A stretch of DNA of 64,000 nucleotides from Euryarchaeota archaeon UBA130 (GCA_002505775.1 DAVY01000009.1:103807-167806), one strand, 5' to 3'; shown: positions 51,799 to 60,647, counted from the stretch's first letter. Program-made: numbers and translations. The notes: generated from the sequence alone by a model not told the origin.

Positions 51799-52460
51799 TG
51801 GGCACCGAATCTAAGGATGAGGAACAGGAAACCTCCACATTCGCTCATCGCCTAGAGATGATGAGAGAACTTGTGGAGGCTCCTGATGAGGTAATAGAGG
51901 CACTTTACAACTCCTATGGGAAGACTATGTTCACAAATGCTGGCGGTGCGGTAGGTGCCGCAGCTGGAGTAGCAGTGGGAGGTCCCGTAGGAGGGATAGT
52001 CGGAGGAGTCGTGGGGAAGAAAACGGCAGGAAAGATGACTAGCCAAGACGGCCCTTTCACAGCGGAGGCAGGTCCCTCCGCAATGGGTGCATACCCGCAC
52101 CTCAGGAGAGTCGGAGACCTAGTATTCGTAAGTGGGATGGGCCCAAGGTCTCCGGAGACAAACGAGATTCCCGGAGGCCCTGTGAGGGATGATTCAGGTG
52201 AGCCCCTCGATTATGACATCACTGCGCAGGCCCACTCCGTGATCAACAATATTAGGGTGATACTGGAAGAGTACGGAGCGGGTCTGGAAAATGTTGTCGA
52301 CGTTCTGGTATTCCTAATCGATATGGACAGGGACTTCAAGGCCTACAATGAGGTATATGCCGAGCACTTCGGCGAAATAATGCCCGCTAGGACAACTGTC
52401 TCGATAAACGCTCTTCCGTCCCCGATTGCGATAGAGATGAAGGTAATCGCGAAGGTGTAA
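51798..52460 (+). CDS. RidA-family protein, 2-aminomuconate deaminase candidate, with glycine-zipper N-terminus
   Basis: A 220-aa protein. Residues about 95-220 are a YjgF/RidA domain: PHLRRVGDLVFVSGMGPRSPETNEIPGG, DITAQAHSVINNIRVILEEYGAGLENVVDVLVFLIDMD, and MPARTTVSINALPSPIAIEMKVIAKV. RidA-fold deaminases include 2-aminomuconate deaminase AmnD, which takes the product of aminophenol ring cleavage after oxidation. The N-terminal 75 residues add a helix and a glycine-rich segment (NAGGAVGAAAGVAVGGPVGGIVGGVVGKK) that looks like a glycine zipper, absent from ordinary RidA. It overlaps amnA by 1 bp, so it shares the operon. Role as AmnD is inference from context. Confidence 0.85.
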   Translation: MGTESKDEEQETSTFAHRLEMMRELVEAPDEVIEALYNSYGKTMFTNAGGAVGAAAGVAVGGPVGGIVGGVVGKKTAGKMTSQDGPFTAEAGPSAMGAYPHLRRVGDLVFVSGMGPRSPETNEIPGGPVRDDSGEPLDYDITAQAHSVINNIRVILEEYGAGLENVVDVLVFLIDMDRDFKAYNEVYAEHFGEIMPARTTVSINALPSPIAIEMKVIAKV

Positions 52461-52501
52461 TACGCCGATAAATTGAAGCCCATGCTAGTTGTTCTCCACT
52501 T

Positions 52502-53359
52502 ATGGGCAAGCGGAACTGCGCAGTCGAGGGTTGCAACGCGCTCGAGTTCAGGTCCAATGGAATCTGCAATAGACACATGCGCGACGAGATGGCAATTCGT
52601 GAGATCGATTTGGAGGAACTCCAAGTGGCCGCTCAAGAAGAGACGGACGAATCAGAGCATGCTCTGGGACAAATGGCCAATACCGAACCAAAGGGAGAAG
52701 AATTCGAGTGCCCGAGAGGGTGCGGAAAGATGTCTTACCAAGATGAACAAGTTGGCGTCTCTGGCCTCGGATTCGTGTCTTTCTTCGGTATCCCTGTACT
52801 GGCAGTAATCTACTTCGTATGGTCCTTCATGGTATATGACTGGTCAAATACCGCTCTCGAAGCCAATGGCTCTCCTCCTCATCCAAGCGTTGGAATCCTA
52901 GCTCTCTTTGCAATTGCTTGGTTTGGCTTGATGCCCTTCGGTCTAATCAGATCCAAAACCCACGTTTGCAATTCTTGCTATGGCAGGATGTTTGAAGAGA
53001 AGGCAATGGCATACATATTCGATGAAGAATCCTTATCCAAAATCAACTCATTGATTCACAGCATGGCTCCGCATACTAGCGATCTAAAGTGCCCAATATG
53101 CAATGAGAAAATGGGAAGATTCTCCGTACCGTACACTCCGTCTGATGATTTCGAGAGCCATGGAAGGACGAGACGGAGGGTACCCAAATCAGCAGAGGGA
53201 TTGGTAGCTGGACTGGCAATTGCCGCCGTCGTCACCGCAGTGAAGGTAATCGTGCCAAATGCCGAAGAAACGATTGATCTAGATGCGTGCAGAGAATGTA
53301 GAGTGGTTTGGTTCGACGCCTCAGAGAGAGGTGAACTTGAAGATGGTACGATTAACTGA
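52502..53359 (+). CDS. Zinc-ribbon membrane protein with zf-TFIIB C-terminus
   Basis: A 285-aa protein. It has an N-terminal C-x4-C...H pattern (CAVEGCNALEFRSNGICNRHM), a central Cys pair (CPRGCGKM), two membrane segments (GLGFVSFFGIPVLAVIYFVWSFMV and VGILALFAIAWFGLMPFGLI), a CNSCYGRMF pair, CPICNEKMGRFSVPY, and a final LDACRECRVVWFDASERGEL zf-TFIIB-like end. It may be a membrane-bound redox or metal-sensing protein; function unknown. It follows the aminophenol operon by 41 bp and may be its last gene. Confidence 0.75.
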   Translation: MGKRNCAVEGCNALEFRSNGICNRHMRDEMAIREIDLEELQVAAQEETDESEHALGQMANTEPKGEEFECPRGCGKMSYQDEQVGVSGLGFVSFFGIPVLAVIYFVWSFMVYDWSNTALEANGSPPHPSVGILALFAIAWFGLMPFGLIRSKTHVCNSCYGRMFEEKAMAYIFDEESLSKINSLIHSMAPHTSDLKCPICNEKMGRFSVPYTPSDDFESHGRTRRRVPKSAEGLVAGLAIAAVVTAVKVIVPNAEETIDLDACRECRVVWFDASERGELEDGTIN

Positions 53360-54424
53360 TCAAACAGAGGTTTCCAGGCTCTCGATATCCAACGATGTGC
53401 ACCAGTTGGGGGCTATCACAGGGTTACATCGACTCGGATTCCCTTCAGGGATATCAATCCAGTATTCCACTCCGTCGACCGGTCCGGGGTAGTCTGTCGC
53501 GATGGTGTGAGCACCTGAAGCAAGTGCCGCCTCGAACCGAGTCGTGTCATTGTTATCTGGCTCTACACCACCGCTATCGGCTCTCGTTCTGACGATGAAA
53601 CCCTCCTCTACAAGTCTGGTTATCTCCTCCCCGTTCGATAAGGGGTCAGTGAGGGAGAAAACCACTTCTTCCCCTGGGTACTGGCCTTGGGAGGTGAACA
53701 TCGGGAACATTTTCGCTCCTACCAAACCAGGCCTCTCATCCATGTACAAATCCCTCATGTCTCCAGTGGCCAGAAGTACGAACATCGCCTTTCCACGACT
53801 CTCATCTATCATGGGCCAACCCTCATCCAAAACAGCCCCAGTGAGATTAGGGCTGTCACCACGTACATCATCAGGGGTTATGGTCAGGTTGGCTGGCCAA
53901 AATTGGGTTATCTCATCCTCAATCTCCTGAAGAATGCCAGTGAGCTCTACAGTCGTTGTGATCTCAGCTCCCTGCTCGAGCCAGTCCTTTGGCTCAACCC
54001 AAATCATAATCGGGTGATGATCACTATTTCCCTGTGACCAGAGAAGGAGGGCCTCCAGACAGCTTTGGAACGTGGGGCACGTGGTCCCGGAGTCATACTG
54101 GTTGTGATAGACTCTGAGGCCCTCCCTGACGTCCCACCAAACGTCTAGCTCAAACTGCCTCACGCCTAGGTCGGAGGCTTGCACCCCAAGCTCCTGATGT
54201 GTGTACATGTACTCCCTGGTCGGAGAGAAGATTGGCTCCACGTGATATGAGTTATGGGTCCCTTTCATCTGTAAGTGGTTAATCCTAAGGGGCTCCTCAT
54301 CAGGTAGGTCATCCGCCATGGAGGGGATAAGATCAGTCCCCAAGCACCCTCCGAGCATTGGCGATAGCACAAGAATCACCGTAAGAACGGCTATGCCCCT
54401 CATCATGACGCCAGATGGGCTCAC
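53360..54424 (-). CDS. Calcium-dependent PI-PLC-like lipoprotein
   Basis: A 354-aa secreted lipoprotein: signal segment MMRGIAVLTVILVLSPMLGGC with the lipobox LGGC (Cys near residue 27). The mature part has LQMKGTHNSYH (first catalytic His), VRQFELDVWWDVREGLRVYHNQYD (Glu/Asp-His metal region), HHPIMIWVEPKDW and ATDYPGPVDGVEY, the pattern of Ca2+-dependent phosphatidylinositol phospholipases C. It could cleave phospholipids outside the cell. It converges directly with the zinc-ribbon gene (1-bp distance). Confidence 0.85.
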   Translation of the reverse strand: MSPSGVMMRGIAVLTVILVLSPMLGGCLGTDLIPSMADDLPDEEPLRINHLQMKGTHNSYHVEPIFSPTREYMYTHQELGVQASDLGVRQFELDVWWDVREGLRVYHNQYDSGTTCPTFQSCLEALLLWSQGNSDHHPIMIWVEPKDWLEQGAEITTTVELTGILQEIEDEITQFWPANLTITPDDVRGDSPNLTGAVLDEGWPMIDESRGKAMFVLLATGDMRDLYMDERPGLVGAKMFPMFTSQGQYPGEEVVFSLTDPLSNGEEITRLVEEGFIVRTRADSGGVEPDNNDTTRFEAALASGAHTIATDYPGPVDGVEYWIDIPEGNPSRCNPVIAPNWCTSLDIESLETSV

Positions 54425-54445
54425 ATGAAAGAATGATTCGGAGAT

Positions 54446-54934
54446 CTAATGATTGATACCACCAACGCCATGGGCATGACCATGGGCCAACTCATCTCTA
54501 GTGGCCTCCCTGATTCCTACAACCTCAACACTGAATCTGAGAGTCATCCCAGCCATCTGATGGTTGAAGTCAACCGTGACCTCATCACCATCAATTGAGA
54601 CGACAGAGAACTGAACTGGTCCACGGTCGCTCTGTGCCCCTAAGACCATCCCCGGGACTAACTGCATGTCATCCGGAAACTGGCTCTTCGGTACCTTCTG
54701 AATCGCAGACTCATCCCTCATTCCGTATGCCTTCTCAGGAGTCAGCGTGAACTCCCTCTTCTCTCCGATCTTTGCACCAAGCATCTCCTGCTCGAACCCT
54801 GTGATCATCTGGCCATGTCCCACTAGAAACAAAAGGGGCTCACGTCCTTCGCTAGTATCGAACACCTCGCCATCAGTGTAGGACCCAGTGTAGTGAACTG
54901 AAACGACCTTGTTAACCTCAACCTTACTTGACAT
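54446..54934 (-). CDS. SlyD-type FKBP peptidyl-prolyl isomerase, His-rich tail
   Basis: A 162-aa FKBP with the inserted-in-flap chaperone domain: VVSVHYTGSYTDGEVFDTSEGREPLLFLVGHGQMITGFEQEMLGAKIGEKREFTLTPEKAYG, insert to about residue 120, then VDFNHQMAGMTLRFSVEVVGI. It catalyses proline isomerisation and helps folding. The tail is short and His-rich (AHGHAHGVGGINH), as in SlyD metal-binding tails. A close paralogue lies 51 bp upstream with a Cys-rich tail instead. Confidence 0.92.
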   Translation of the reverse strand: MSSKVEVNKVVSVHYTGSYTDGEVFDTSEGREPLLFLVGHGQMITGFEQEMLGAKIGEKREFTLTPEKAYGMRDESAIQKVPKSQFPDDMQLVPGMVLGAQSDRGPVQFSVVSIDGDEVTVDFNHQMAGMTLRFSVEVVGIREATRDELAHGHAHGVGGINH

Positions 54935-54985
54935 AGGTTGACCACGTGGCCTCGACTTCTAACCCTGTGGGTGGTAATCCACCAA

Positions 54986-55468
54986 TCAGGCACAGCCACA
55001 GCCAGGTCCGCAGCTGTCCATGTCCTTCTGCTCGGGAGCTTGACGAATATCAACTACCTCCACACTGAAGTTCAGAGTCTTCCCGGCCATCTGGTGATTG
55101 AAATCCACAGTAACCGAGTCGTCTTCGACAGATGCGACGGAAAACTGGATCGGCCCCATTTCGCTCTGGGCCCCTAGGACCATCCCGACCTCAATTGCCA
55201 TCTCCTCTGGGAACTGGCTTCGAGGGACCTTCTGGATGGCATCCTCGTCCCTCTCCCCGTATGCCCTGTCTGGAGTCAGTGTGAACTCCCTCTTCTCGCC
55301 GATCTCGGCACCGAGCATCTCCCGCTCGAACCCAGAGATCATCTGCCCTTTGCCGACTTCGAAGGAAAGGGGCGCCCTGCCCTCGCTGGAATCAAAAATT
55401 TCGCCGTCAATGAATGTGCCTGTATAGTGAACTGATACGATCGTGTTCTGTTCTATCCTGTTAGTCAT
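54986..55468 (-). CDS. SlyD-type FKBP peptidyl-prolyl isomerase, Cys-rich tail
   Basis: About 160 aa from ATG 55468 (MTNRIEQNTIVSVHYTGTF), 25 residues shorter than the open frame, which is arginine-rich and unlike the family. It keeps GQMISGFEREMLGAEIGEKREFTLTPDRAYGERDEDAIQKVPRSQFP and VDFNHQMAGKTLNFSVEVVDI. The tail ends DSCGPGCGCA, three to four Cys likely for metal binding. The duplication with the downstream FKBP kept the catalytic core and diversified the tails. Confidence 0.92.
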   Translation of the reverse strand: MTNRIEQNTIVSVHYTGTFIDGEIFDSSEGRAPLSFEVGKGQMISGFEREMLGAEIGEKREFTLTPDRAYGERDEDAIQKVPRSQFPEEMAIEVGMVLGAQSEMGPIQFSVASVEDDSVTVDFNHQMAGKTLNFSVEVVDIRQAPEQKDMDSCGPGCGCA

Positions 55469-55574
55469 GATACGTCCTGATATGCCCCCCCTTCTAACTC
55501 TGTGGGTATCTGTCCCTCTGCGTTCACGGACTGGCCGTGGCAATGTTCAACAAACATCGGTCGCTCCATCGTGC

Positions 55575-57272
55575 ATGGCGAGTAACGGTGCAGGGGACCT
55601 GATCGACTTCTCCTACAGACCTACTGAGGGCCTTTCAGACACTCTGGAGAGGAAGCTAGGGATGTTCTCAGTCGTGATAATTTCACTATCTGCCATGTTG
55701 GGAACAGGTCTTTTCGTTCTACCTGCCTTGGTTATGGTGGATATGGGAGGAGGAACCGTCCCGGTGTCAGGAATATGGCTGGCATATACGCTCGCCGCTC
55801 TGGCCATCCTCCCTGCAGCGGTCTCCAAAGGAGAGCTGTCAACTGCGATGCCATCATCCGGAGGTTCCTACGTGTACATCGAGAGGACCTTCGGGCCATT
55901 AGTAGGGACGATCGCAGGCGCTGGCCTTTGGGGTGCCTCAATGTTGAAGACAGTCGTCGCACTTGTTGGATTCAAGGCATATCTGTGGGCCCTGGAGGAG
56001 CTTCTTGGTGTAACTATCGATATCGAGATAGCCGCCCTCATCCTGTTGGCCCTCATCACAATCATCAACATACTTGGCGTGAACCGGATCAAGAAGATTC
56101 AGACTCCCATAGTGGCTCTCATGGTTGCTTTCATCGCAATTCTTTGCATCTGGTCTATTTTCACCCTACCGATGAACTGGGACGTCGCCTTCGGGGAGGG
56201 TGCTTACGGCGCTGGATGGGAGGATGTTGCCCATGCCACTGCATTCGTCTTCGTGGCATACGCCGGAGTGACAAAGATAGCAGCCGTTGGAGGGGAAATA
56301 AAGGATCCAAGTAAGAACATCCCATACGGGATGATTCTGTCCCTGCTGATTGCTTGCGCCCTTTACGTCATGGTAACGATAGTTATGGTATCGGCAGTAG
56401 ACCCCTCGGGATACCTTGACACCGAAACAGGCAAGGCGAGGGAAGATCCCGTATATGTATTCGCAGAAATGGTAGGGGGGTCGACAGCGGGAACCGTCTC
56501 AGCGGTTTTCGCAGTCACCGTACTAACTTCCCTCGCGCTTGCTTCACTGATGGCAACCTCAAGGTTTCCATTCGCCATGGCAAGGGACAACCTCCTCCCC
56601 GAATCACTAGAGAAGGTGCATCCTAGCTACCAGACTCCGCACCTTGCCATTATTGGTACGAGCGTGTCGATGGCTCTTGCCATCACACTCCTGCCAGTCG
56701 AGGAGATAGCGAAACTCGCATCCGGGTTCAAAATCATGATATTCATGACCATCAATGCCTCAGTGATAGTCCTAAGAAGGGCCTCTGGAACACACTCTTG
56801 GTACCGCCCTGAGTGGAAGTCCCCGATGTATCCATTTATCCAGATCTTCGGAATACTAAGTGGAGGGCTCCTCCTCTATGTCATGGGAATGACAGCTGTC
56901 ATAGGTGGTCTGGCTTGCTGTACGGTAGGGGTCCTAATTTACTTCCTATACGGCAAGAAAAGAGTAGATCCGATGCTGACACCCTGGAGGACGGTTCGTA
57001 CCGAGATCACAAACCCGACTCAGGCAGAGCGCGAGAAGAGATGGCTGGTTTTCCACAGCGTCGCTGGCACGAAGGAGAGATACTCCGAACAGATGACAGA
57101 GGGCGAGTTCGTCCACGCGATGAGCATCATTTCTCCTCACTTAGACAGGTCCGGTGTCAGGGACTTGTTCCATGAGATAGATGTGAATGGTAACGGAATC
57201 ATAGACCTGGACGAGTTCCTAATGGGCATCGACGAAGACAATCTATTCGGGGACATTTCTGAGTCCGAGTGA
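55575..57272 (+). CDS. APC-family amino acid permease with C-terminal EF-hand
   Basis: About 565 aa from ATG 55575 (MASNGAGDLIDF); the open frame upstream overlaps the FKBP promoter region. About twelve membrane helices with the APC start LGMFSVVIISLSAMLGTGLFVLPALV and ATRFPFAMARDNLLP-like ATSRFPFAMARDNLLPESLEKVHP. The family carries amino acids or polyamines. After the last helix comes a roughly 85-residue cytoplasmic tail with a helix pair and one complete EF-hand loop DVNGNGIIDLDEFL (Asp at positions 1, 9 and 11, Asn at 3 and 5, Glu at 12), so the transporter may respond to Ca2+. This combination is unusual. It diverges from the FKBP gene. Confidence 0.87.
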   Translation: MASNGAGDLIDFSYRPTEGLSDTLERKLGMFSVVIISLSAMLGTGLFVLPALVMVDMGGGTVPVSGIWLAYTLAALAILPAAVSKGELSTAMPSSGGSYVYIERTFGPLVGTIAGAGLWGASMLKTVVALVGFKAYLWALEELLGVTIDIEIAALILLALITIINILGVNRIKKIQTPIVALMVAFIAILCIWSIFTLPMNWDVAFGEGAYGAGWEDVAHATAFVFVAYAGVTKIAAVGGEIKDPSKNIPYGMILSLLIACALYVMVTIVMVSAVDPSGYLDTETGKAREDPVYVFAEMVGGSTAGTVSAVFAVTVLTSLALASLMATSRFPFAMARDNLLPESLEKVHPSYQTPHLAIIGTSVSMALAITLLPVEEIAKLASGFKIMIFMTINASVIVLRRASGTHSWYRPEWKSPMYPFIQIFGILSGGLLLYVMGMTAVIGGLACCTVGVLIYFLYGKKRVDPMLTPWRTVRTEITNPTQAEREKRWLVFHSVAGTKERYSEQMTEGEFVHAMSIISPHLDRSGVRDLFHEIDVNGNGIIDLDEFLMGIDEDNLFGDISESE

Positions 57273-57332
57273 TTTCGGCTCAGTCGTGCAATTGAAGTCT
57301 TGAACTCCTCTCGAGGTAACCCGGGTGAGCCA

Positions 57333-58148
57333 ATGGCGATAGCTGGTCGTGCGAAGAAAGTCACTACTCATACCCTCCAGGAGATGAAGAGGGCAGGGGA
57401 GAATATCACCATGCTGACTTCCTACGATTACTCCCTAACCAGGCTTGTAGATGGGGCAGGGATCGACGTCATTCTCGTAGGGGACTCTGCATCCAATGTG
57501 ATGGCAGGGAACGATACGACGGTACCGATCACCTTGGATCACATGATATATCACGCTCAGTGCGTGGTAAACGGAGTAGACAGGGCACTCGTCGTAGTCG
57601 ACATGCCATTTGGGACTTACCAAGGGGACACAAAGCTCGCCCTGAAGAGCGCTATCAGGATAATGAAGGAATCAGCTGGCCACGCGGTCAAGCTTGAGGG
57701 AGGAGTAGAAATCACTGACTCCATCAAGAGGATTCTCACGGCGGGCATACCAGTCATGGGCCACCTCGGGCTCACTCCCCAGTCGATCTACAAGTTCGGC
57801 ACCTACGGAGTGAGGGCCAAGGAGGACCAAGAGGCAGAGAGGCTAATCTCAGATGCGCTCGCCCTACAGGACGCGGGGTGCTTCGCCATCGTACTGGAGA
57901 AAATCCCAGCTGAACTAGCAAAGATGGTCAGTGAGAAGCTGAACATCCCGACAATCGGCATCGGAGCCGGTCCCCACTGCGATGGGCAGGTGCTAGTGCT
58001 CCATGACATGCTGGGCATAACCAAGGACTTCTCTCCCCGCTTCCTCAGGAGATACGCAGACTTGGGAGACGCGATCGACAACGCTGTCAAGCAGTACATC
58101 ACAGACGTGCGAAGCGGCGACTTCCCCAACGAGGAAGAGAGCTACTAG
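57333..58148 (+). CDS. panB: Ketopantoate hydroxymethyltransferase PanB
   Basis: A 271-aa enzyme transferring a hydroxymethyl group from methylene-THF (or its archaeal analogue) to 2-ketoisovalerate, first step of pantoate and CoA synthesis. Motifs: TMLTSYDYSLTRLVDGAGIDVILVGDSASNVMAG, DMPFGTYQG, AGHAVKLEGG, GIPVMGHLGLTPQS, CFAIVLEKIPAELA and GIGAGPHCDGQVLVLHDMLG. Catalytic Glu in VLEKIP. ATG 57333 is chosen over TTG 57300. It supplies the pathway ended by the PPAT/DPCK fusion at 16.5 kb. Confidence 0.95.
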   Translation: MAIAGRAKKVTTHTLQEMKRAGENITMLTSYDYSLTRLVDGAGIDVILVGDSASNVMAGNDTTVPITLDHMIYHAQCVVNGVDRALVVVDMPFGTYQGDTKLALKSAIRIMKESAGHAVKLEGGVEITDSIKRILTAGIPVMGHLGLTPQSIYKFGTYGVRAKEDQEAERLISDALALQDAGCFAIVLEKIPAELAKMVSEKLNIPTIGIGAGPHCDGQVLVLHDMLGITKDFSPRFLRRYADLGDAIDNAVKQYITDVRSGDFPNEEESY

Positions 58149-58199
58149 GGCCTCCCCCAACCTTCAAGGACGCCCGTCCACTAGTGGGGCCCGGTAAAC

Positions 58200-59168
58200 A
58201 TGAGTGAGCTGTGGGTAGAGAGGCACCGTCCCCGCACAGTTGATGATATCAAGGGCCAGAAACAGGTCGTTGACCGACTGAAGGCGTATGCCGGCAAGCG
58301 CTCATTTCCCCATTTGATGTTTGCAGGCCCGCCCGGAACCGGAAAGACCACCGCCGCAATCGCACTGGCAAGGGACGTATTCGGGGATGACTACCGTAGA
58401 AACCTGCTTGAGATGAATGCAAGCGATGAGAGGAAGCTGGAGTCTATCAGGACCAAAGTAAAGCAGTTCGCCAGGACCGCACCAGTTCCTGGGACGACGT
58501 TCAAGGTCATATTCCTTGACGAGGCGGACGCACTCACCCCGGATGCGCAGGGTGCGCTCAGGAGGATAATGGAGCAGAACGCCCAGACGTGCAGGTTCAT
58601 CCTTTCCTGCAACTACTCATCGAAGATCATTGAACCGATACAGTCGCGGTGTGCGGTCTTCAGGTTCAGGCCACTGGCCGATGATCAAGTCAGGTCCATG
58701 GTGGTGTCCGTGGCAGAGGGAGAGGGAATAAAGCTCGACGAGGACGCTGCCGACGCGATCGTTCACGTCAGCCTCGGAGACCTCAGGAAGGCGATAACCT
58801 CACTCCAGGTAGCAGCCTCGATGGACGAGCACGTCTCAAGGGAGATTGTCTATGAGACAACCGCCACTGCCCCTCCCGAGGAGCTTCATCGCTTCTTCCT
58901 AGCCTGCAGAGAGGATGGGTTCCAACCAGCTAGGAGAAGGCTTAGGGAGCTACTGGACCGCTTCGGCCTAGCTGGTACCGACCTGGTAAACCAGCTTCAC
59001 CGCGGATTGGGGGACGTTCCATTCCTAACAGAGAGCCAGAAGCTATCGGTCACTCAAACCATGGCAGAAGCTGACTTCAGGATGGTCGAGGGAGGTGGCG
59101 AGGCTTTGCAGCTGGACGCGATGACGGCGAGGCTTTGCACTCTTCTTTCACCCGAGCTCAAGACCTAG
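58200..59168 (+). CDS. rfcS: Replication factor C small subunit
   Basis: A 322-aa AAA+ clamp-loader subunit that loads PCNA. Motifs: LWVERHRPRTVDDIKGQ (RFC box II), FAGPPGTGKTTAAIALARD (Walker A), VIFLDEADALTPDAQGALRRIME (Walker B DEAD), CNYSSKIIEPIQSRCAVFRF (SRC arginine-finger motif), and GDLRKAITSLQ (sensor 2). Length is normal and no intein is present. Its partner PCNA is at 34.9 kb. The next gene on the other strand abuts its stop. Confidence 0.96.
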   Translation: MSELWVERHRPRTVDDIKGQKQVVDRLKAYAGKRSFPHLMFAGPPGTGKTTAAIALARDVFGDDYRRNLLEMNASDERKLESIRTKVKQFARTAPVPGTTFKVIFLDEADALTPDAQGALRRIMEQNAQTCRFILSCNYSSKIIEPIQSRCAVFRFRPLADDQVRSMVVSVAEGEGIKLDEDAADAIVHVSLGDLRKAITSLQVAASMDEHVSREIVYETTATAPPEELHRFFLACREDGFQPARRRLRELLDRFGLAGTDLVNQLHRGLGDVPFLTESQKLSVTQTMAEADFRMVEGGGEALQLDAMTARLCTLLSPELKT

Positions 59169-59672
59169 CTAGTCTGTTACCAGGGCGAAGGCAGCCGCGG
59201 GGGTGATCCTCTCCTCTGGGGTCCCGATGATGTCCGATATCTTCACTGGCTCTGGGTTAGATTCTAGAGAAGCCGAGGTACCACAGGTTTGGCCTTCGCT
59301 TTCTGAGCTTGGTCTTCCGTAGAGGTACGCACCATAACCAGCGGAGATGTGTCCAGCTCCGATGACTGACATCATGACCTGTTCGATTAGTGAGGTGGTG
59401 GTTACCCAGCTTCCTGTCAAAGCAGTACCCAGTCCGAGCAACACCGATATCGATGACATCAGGAAGGCGAAGTGCATCGAGACGGCGTTAGTGGATGGTC
59501 TTGCGATAGATATTCCTCCAGCGCCGGCGATGAACACCCCAAACAGAAGCGGGAACAGTGCAGTCACATAGTCGGTTGCGGCAAAAAAGGCGATTCCTAG
59601 GGTCCCCAACATTCCGCCTGTCATGATTGACAGCTGTGGCATGTTGAAACCGGCGATGGTGTATCTTGTCAT
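59169..59672 (-). CDS. Membrane protein, unknown (167 aa)
   Basis: A protein with four hydrophobic segments: IMTGGMLGTLGIAFFAATDYV, LFPLLFGVFIAGAGGISIA, HFAFLMSSISVLLGLGTALTG and VMMSVIGAGHISAGYGAYLYG, then a hydrophilic C-terminal tail of 50 residues. No family recognised. It converges head-on with rfcS, stop to stop. Confidence 0.7.
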   Translation of the reverse strand: MTRYTIAGFNMPQLSIMTGGMLGTLGIAFFAATDYVTALFPLLFGVFIAGAGGISIARPSTNAVSMHFAFLMSSISVLLGLGTALTGSWVTTTSLIEQVMMSVIGAGHISAGYGAYLYGRPSSESEGQTCGTSASLESNPEPVKISDIIGTPEERITPAAAFALVTD

Positions 59673-59735
59673 AGCTCTCCGGATTTAGGTGGAGTATATT
59701 ATGTGCTGTTTGGAAGTAAACCAGAAAATCAGCTA

Positions 59736-60647
59736 CTATCCTGTCTGGCTGATTTTGATCTTCCAGTCCGCAGTCCACTTGTTTACTTCCCATGGTCCCA
59801 TGTTGTCCCTGGACTCGCTCATCTCTATGTGGAGGTCGTAGGTCCCAGGCCCAAGTAGGCCAAGGTCCCAAGCCAAGGAGACATCCTCGGCCCTGTTGGA
59901 GACCTTGGGTCCGAGATTCGTTTTTCTGGTGATGGTGGTCTCGTTACCCCTCAGCCAATCCCCTGAGTCTTGCTCGTCGAAAGTCCCCATGGCTTCCGTC
60001 AGATTACCCGCGGTGTCGTTTGCGAGGATCAGCGTATTTCCCTTGTGAGTCAGTGTGATCAGGACCTGAGCGGACTCGGAGTCAATGTTGTCCGCAACTC
60101 CCAGCCCCATCACCACATGGACCTCGTCTCGGTCGATCTCCAGTTTGTACTCGCCACCTCTCCAGCTCGAGTCTATGATCCCGTCCGCATCCTGTATGTC
60201 GATACCGTTGGAAGTAGTTGGGGGAGCGATATCGCTCAGAGGCGGGTTCGAGAGGACGAAAGTTAGGGCCAGCCATGAGAAGACAAAGAGGAAGCACGCC
60301 CTGAACCAGTTCCCACCTGTGTACAGCTCCACAATCCTGGACGGCAATACGAGCTTGTGCAGTGAGGGAACTGTCGCGGCGAGGGAGACGGGGAGCACCC
60401 AATGAATTCTACTGGGCTCGGTCGTGGTAGGCATGAACACATATCGCATAAACAGTGCCACACTCAACCCGTAGACTATGACCAGCCACATCGAGTAGGC
60501 GTCGGCCACCTCCTTTACAGCGTGCTCATCGGGCTTGAAAGGCTCTAGCTCACGGCTCTTGGGCTCCTCCTTTTCCCCAGAACCACCACGCCCCCTCTTG
60601 CGCTTGTCGAAGGCGCTTGCACGCATCGCGGTATCCACGTCCACCAT
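59736..60647 (-). CDS. Membrane protein with extracellular beta domain, unknown (303 aa)
   Basis: A cytoplasmic, highly charged N-terminus (about 50 residues), two or three hydrophobic segments (YSMWLVIVYGLSVALFMRYVFM, IHWVLPVSLAATVPSL, FRACFLFVFSWLALTFVL), and a roughly 165-residue C-terminal domain with a beta-rich pattern (GGEYKLEIDRDEVHVVMGLG, AQVLITLTHKGNTLILAND, GTYDLHIEMSE), probably outside. The last stretch resembles pre-peptidase or carbohydrate-binding-like beta sandwiches, only by eye. It precedes the 167-aa gene and may be in the same operon. Confidence 0.72.
   Translation of the reverse strand: MVDVDTAMRASAFDKRKRGRGGSGEKEEPKSRELEPFKPDEHAVKEVADAYSMWLVIVYGLSVALFMRYVFMPTTTEPSRIHWVLPVSLAATVPSLHKLVLPSRIVELYTGGNWFRACFLFVFSWLALTFVLSNPPLSDIAPPTTSNGIDIQDADGIIDSSWRGGEYKLEIDRDEVHVVMGLGVADNIDSESAQVLITLTHKGNTLILANDTAGNLTEAMGTFDEQDSGDWLRGNETTITRKTNLGPKVSNRAEDVSLAWDLGLLGPGTYDLHIEMSESRDNMGPWEVNKWTADWKIKISQTG

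Noticed and set aside
55775..56314. 179-aa plus-strand ORF
   Set aside because: Arg/His-rich out-of-frame shadow inside the APC permease.
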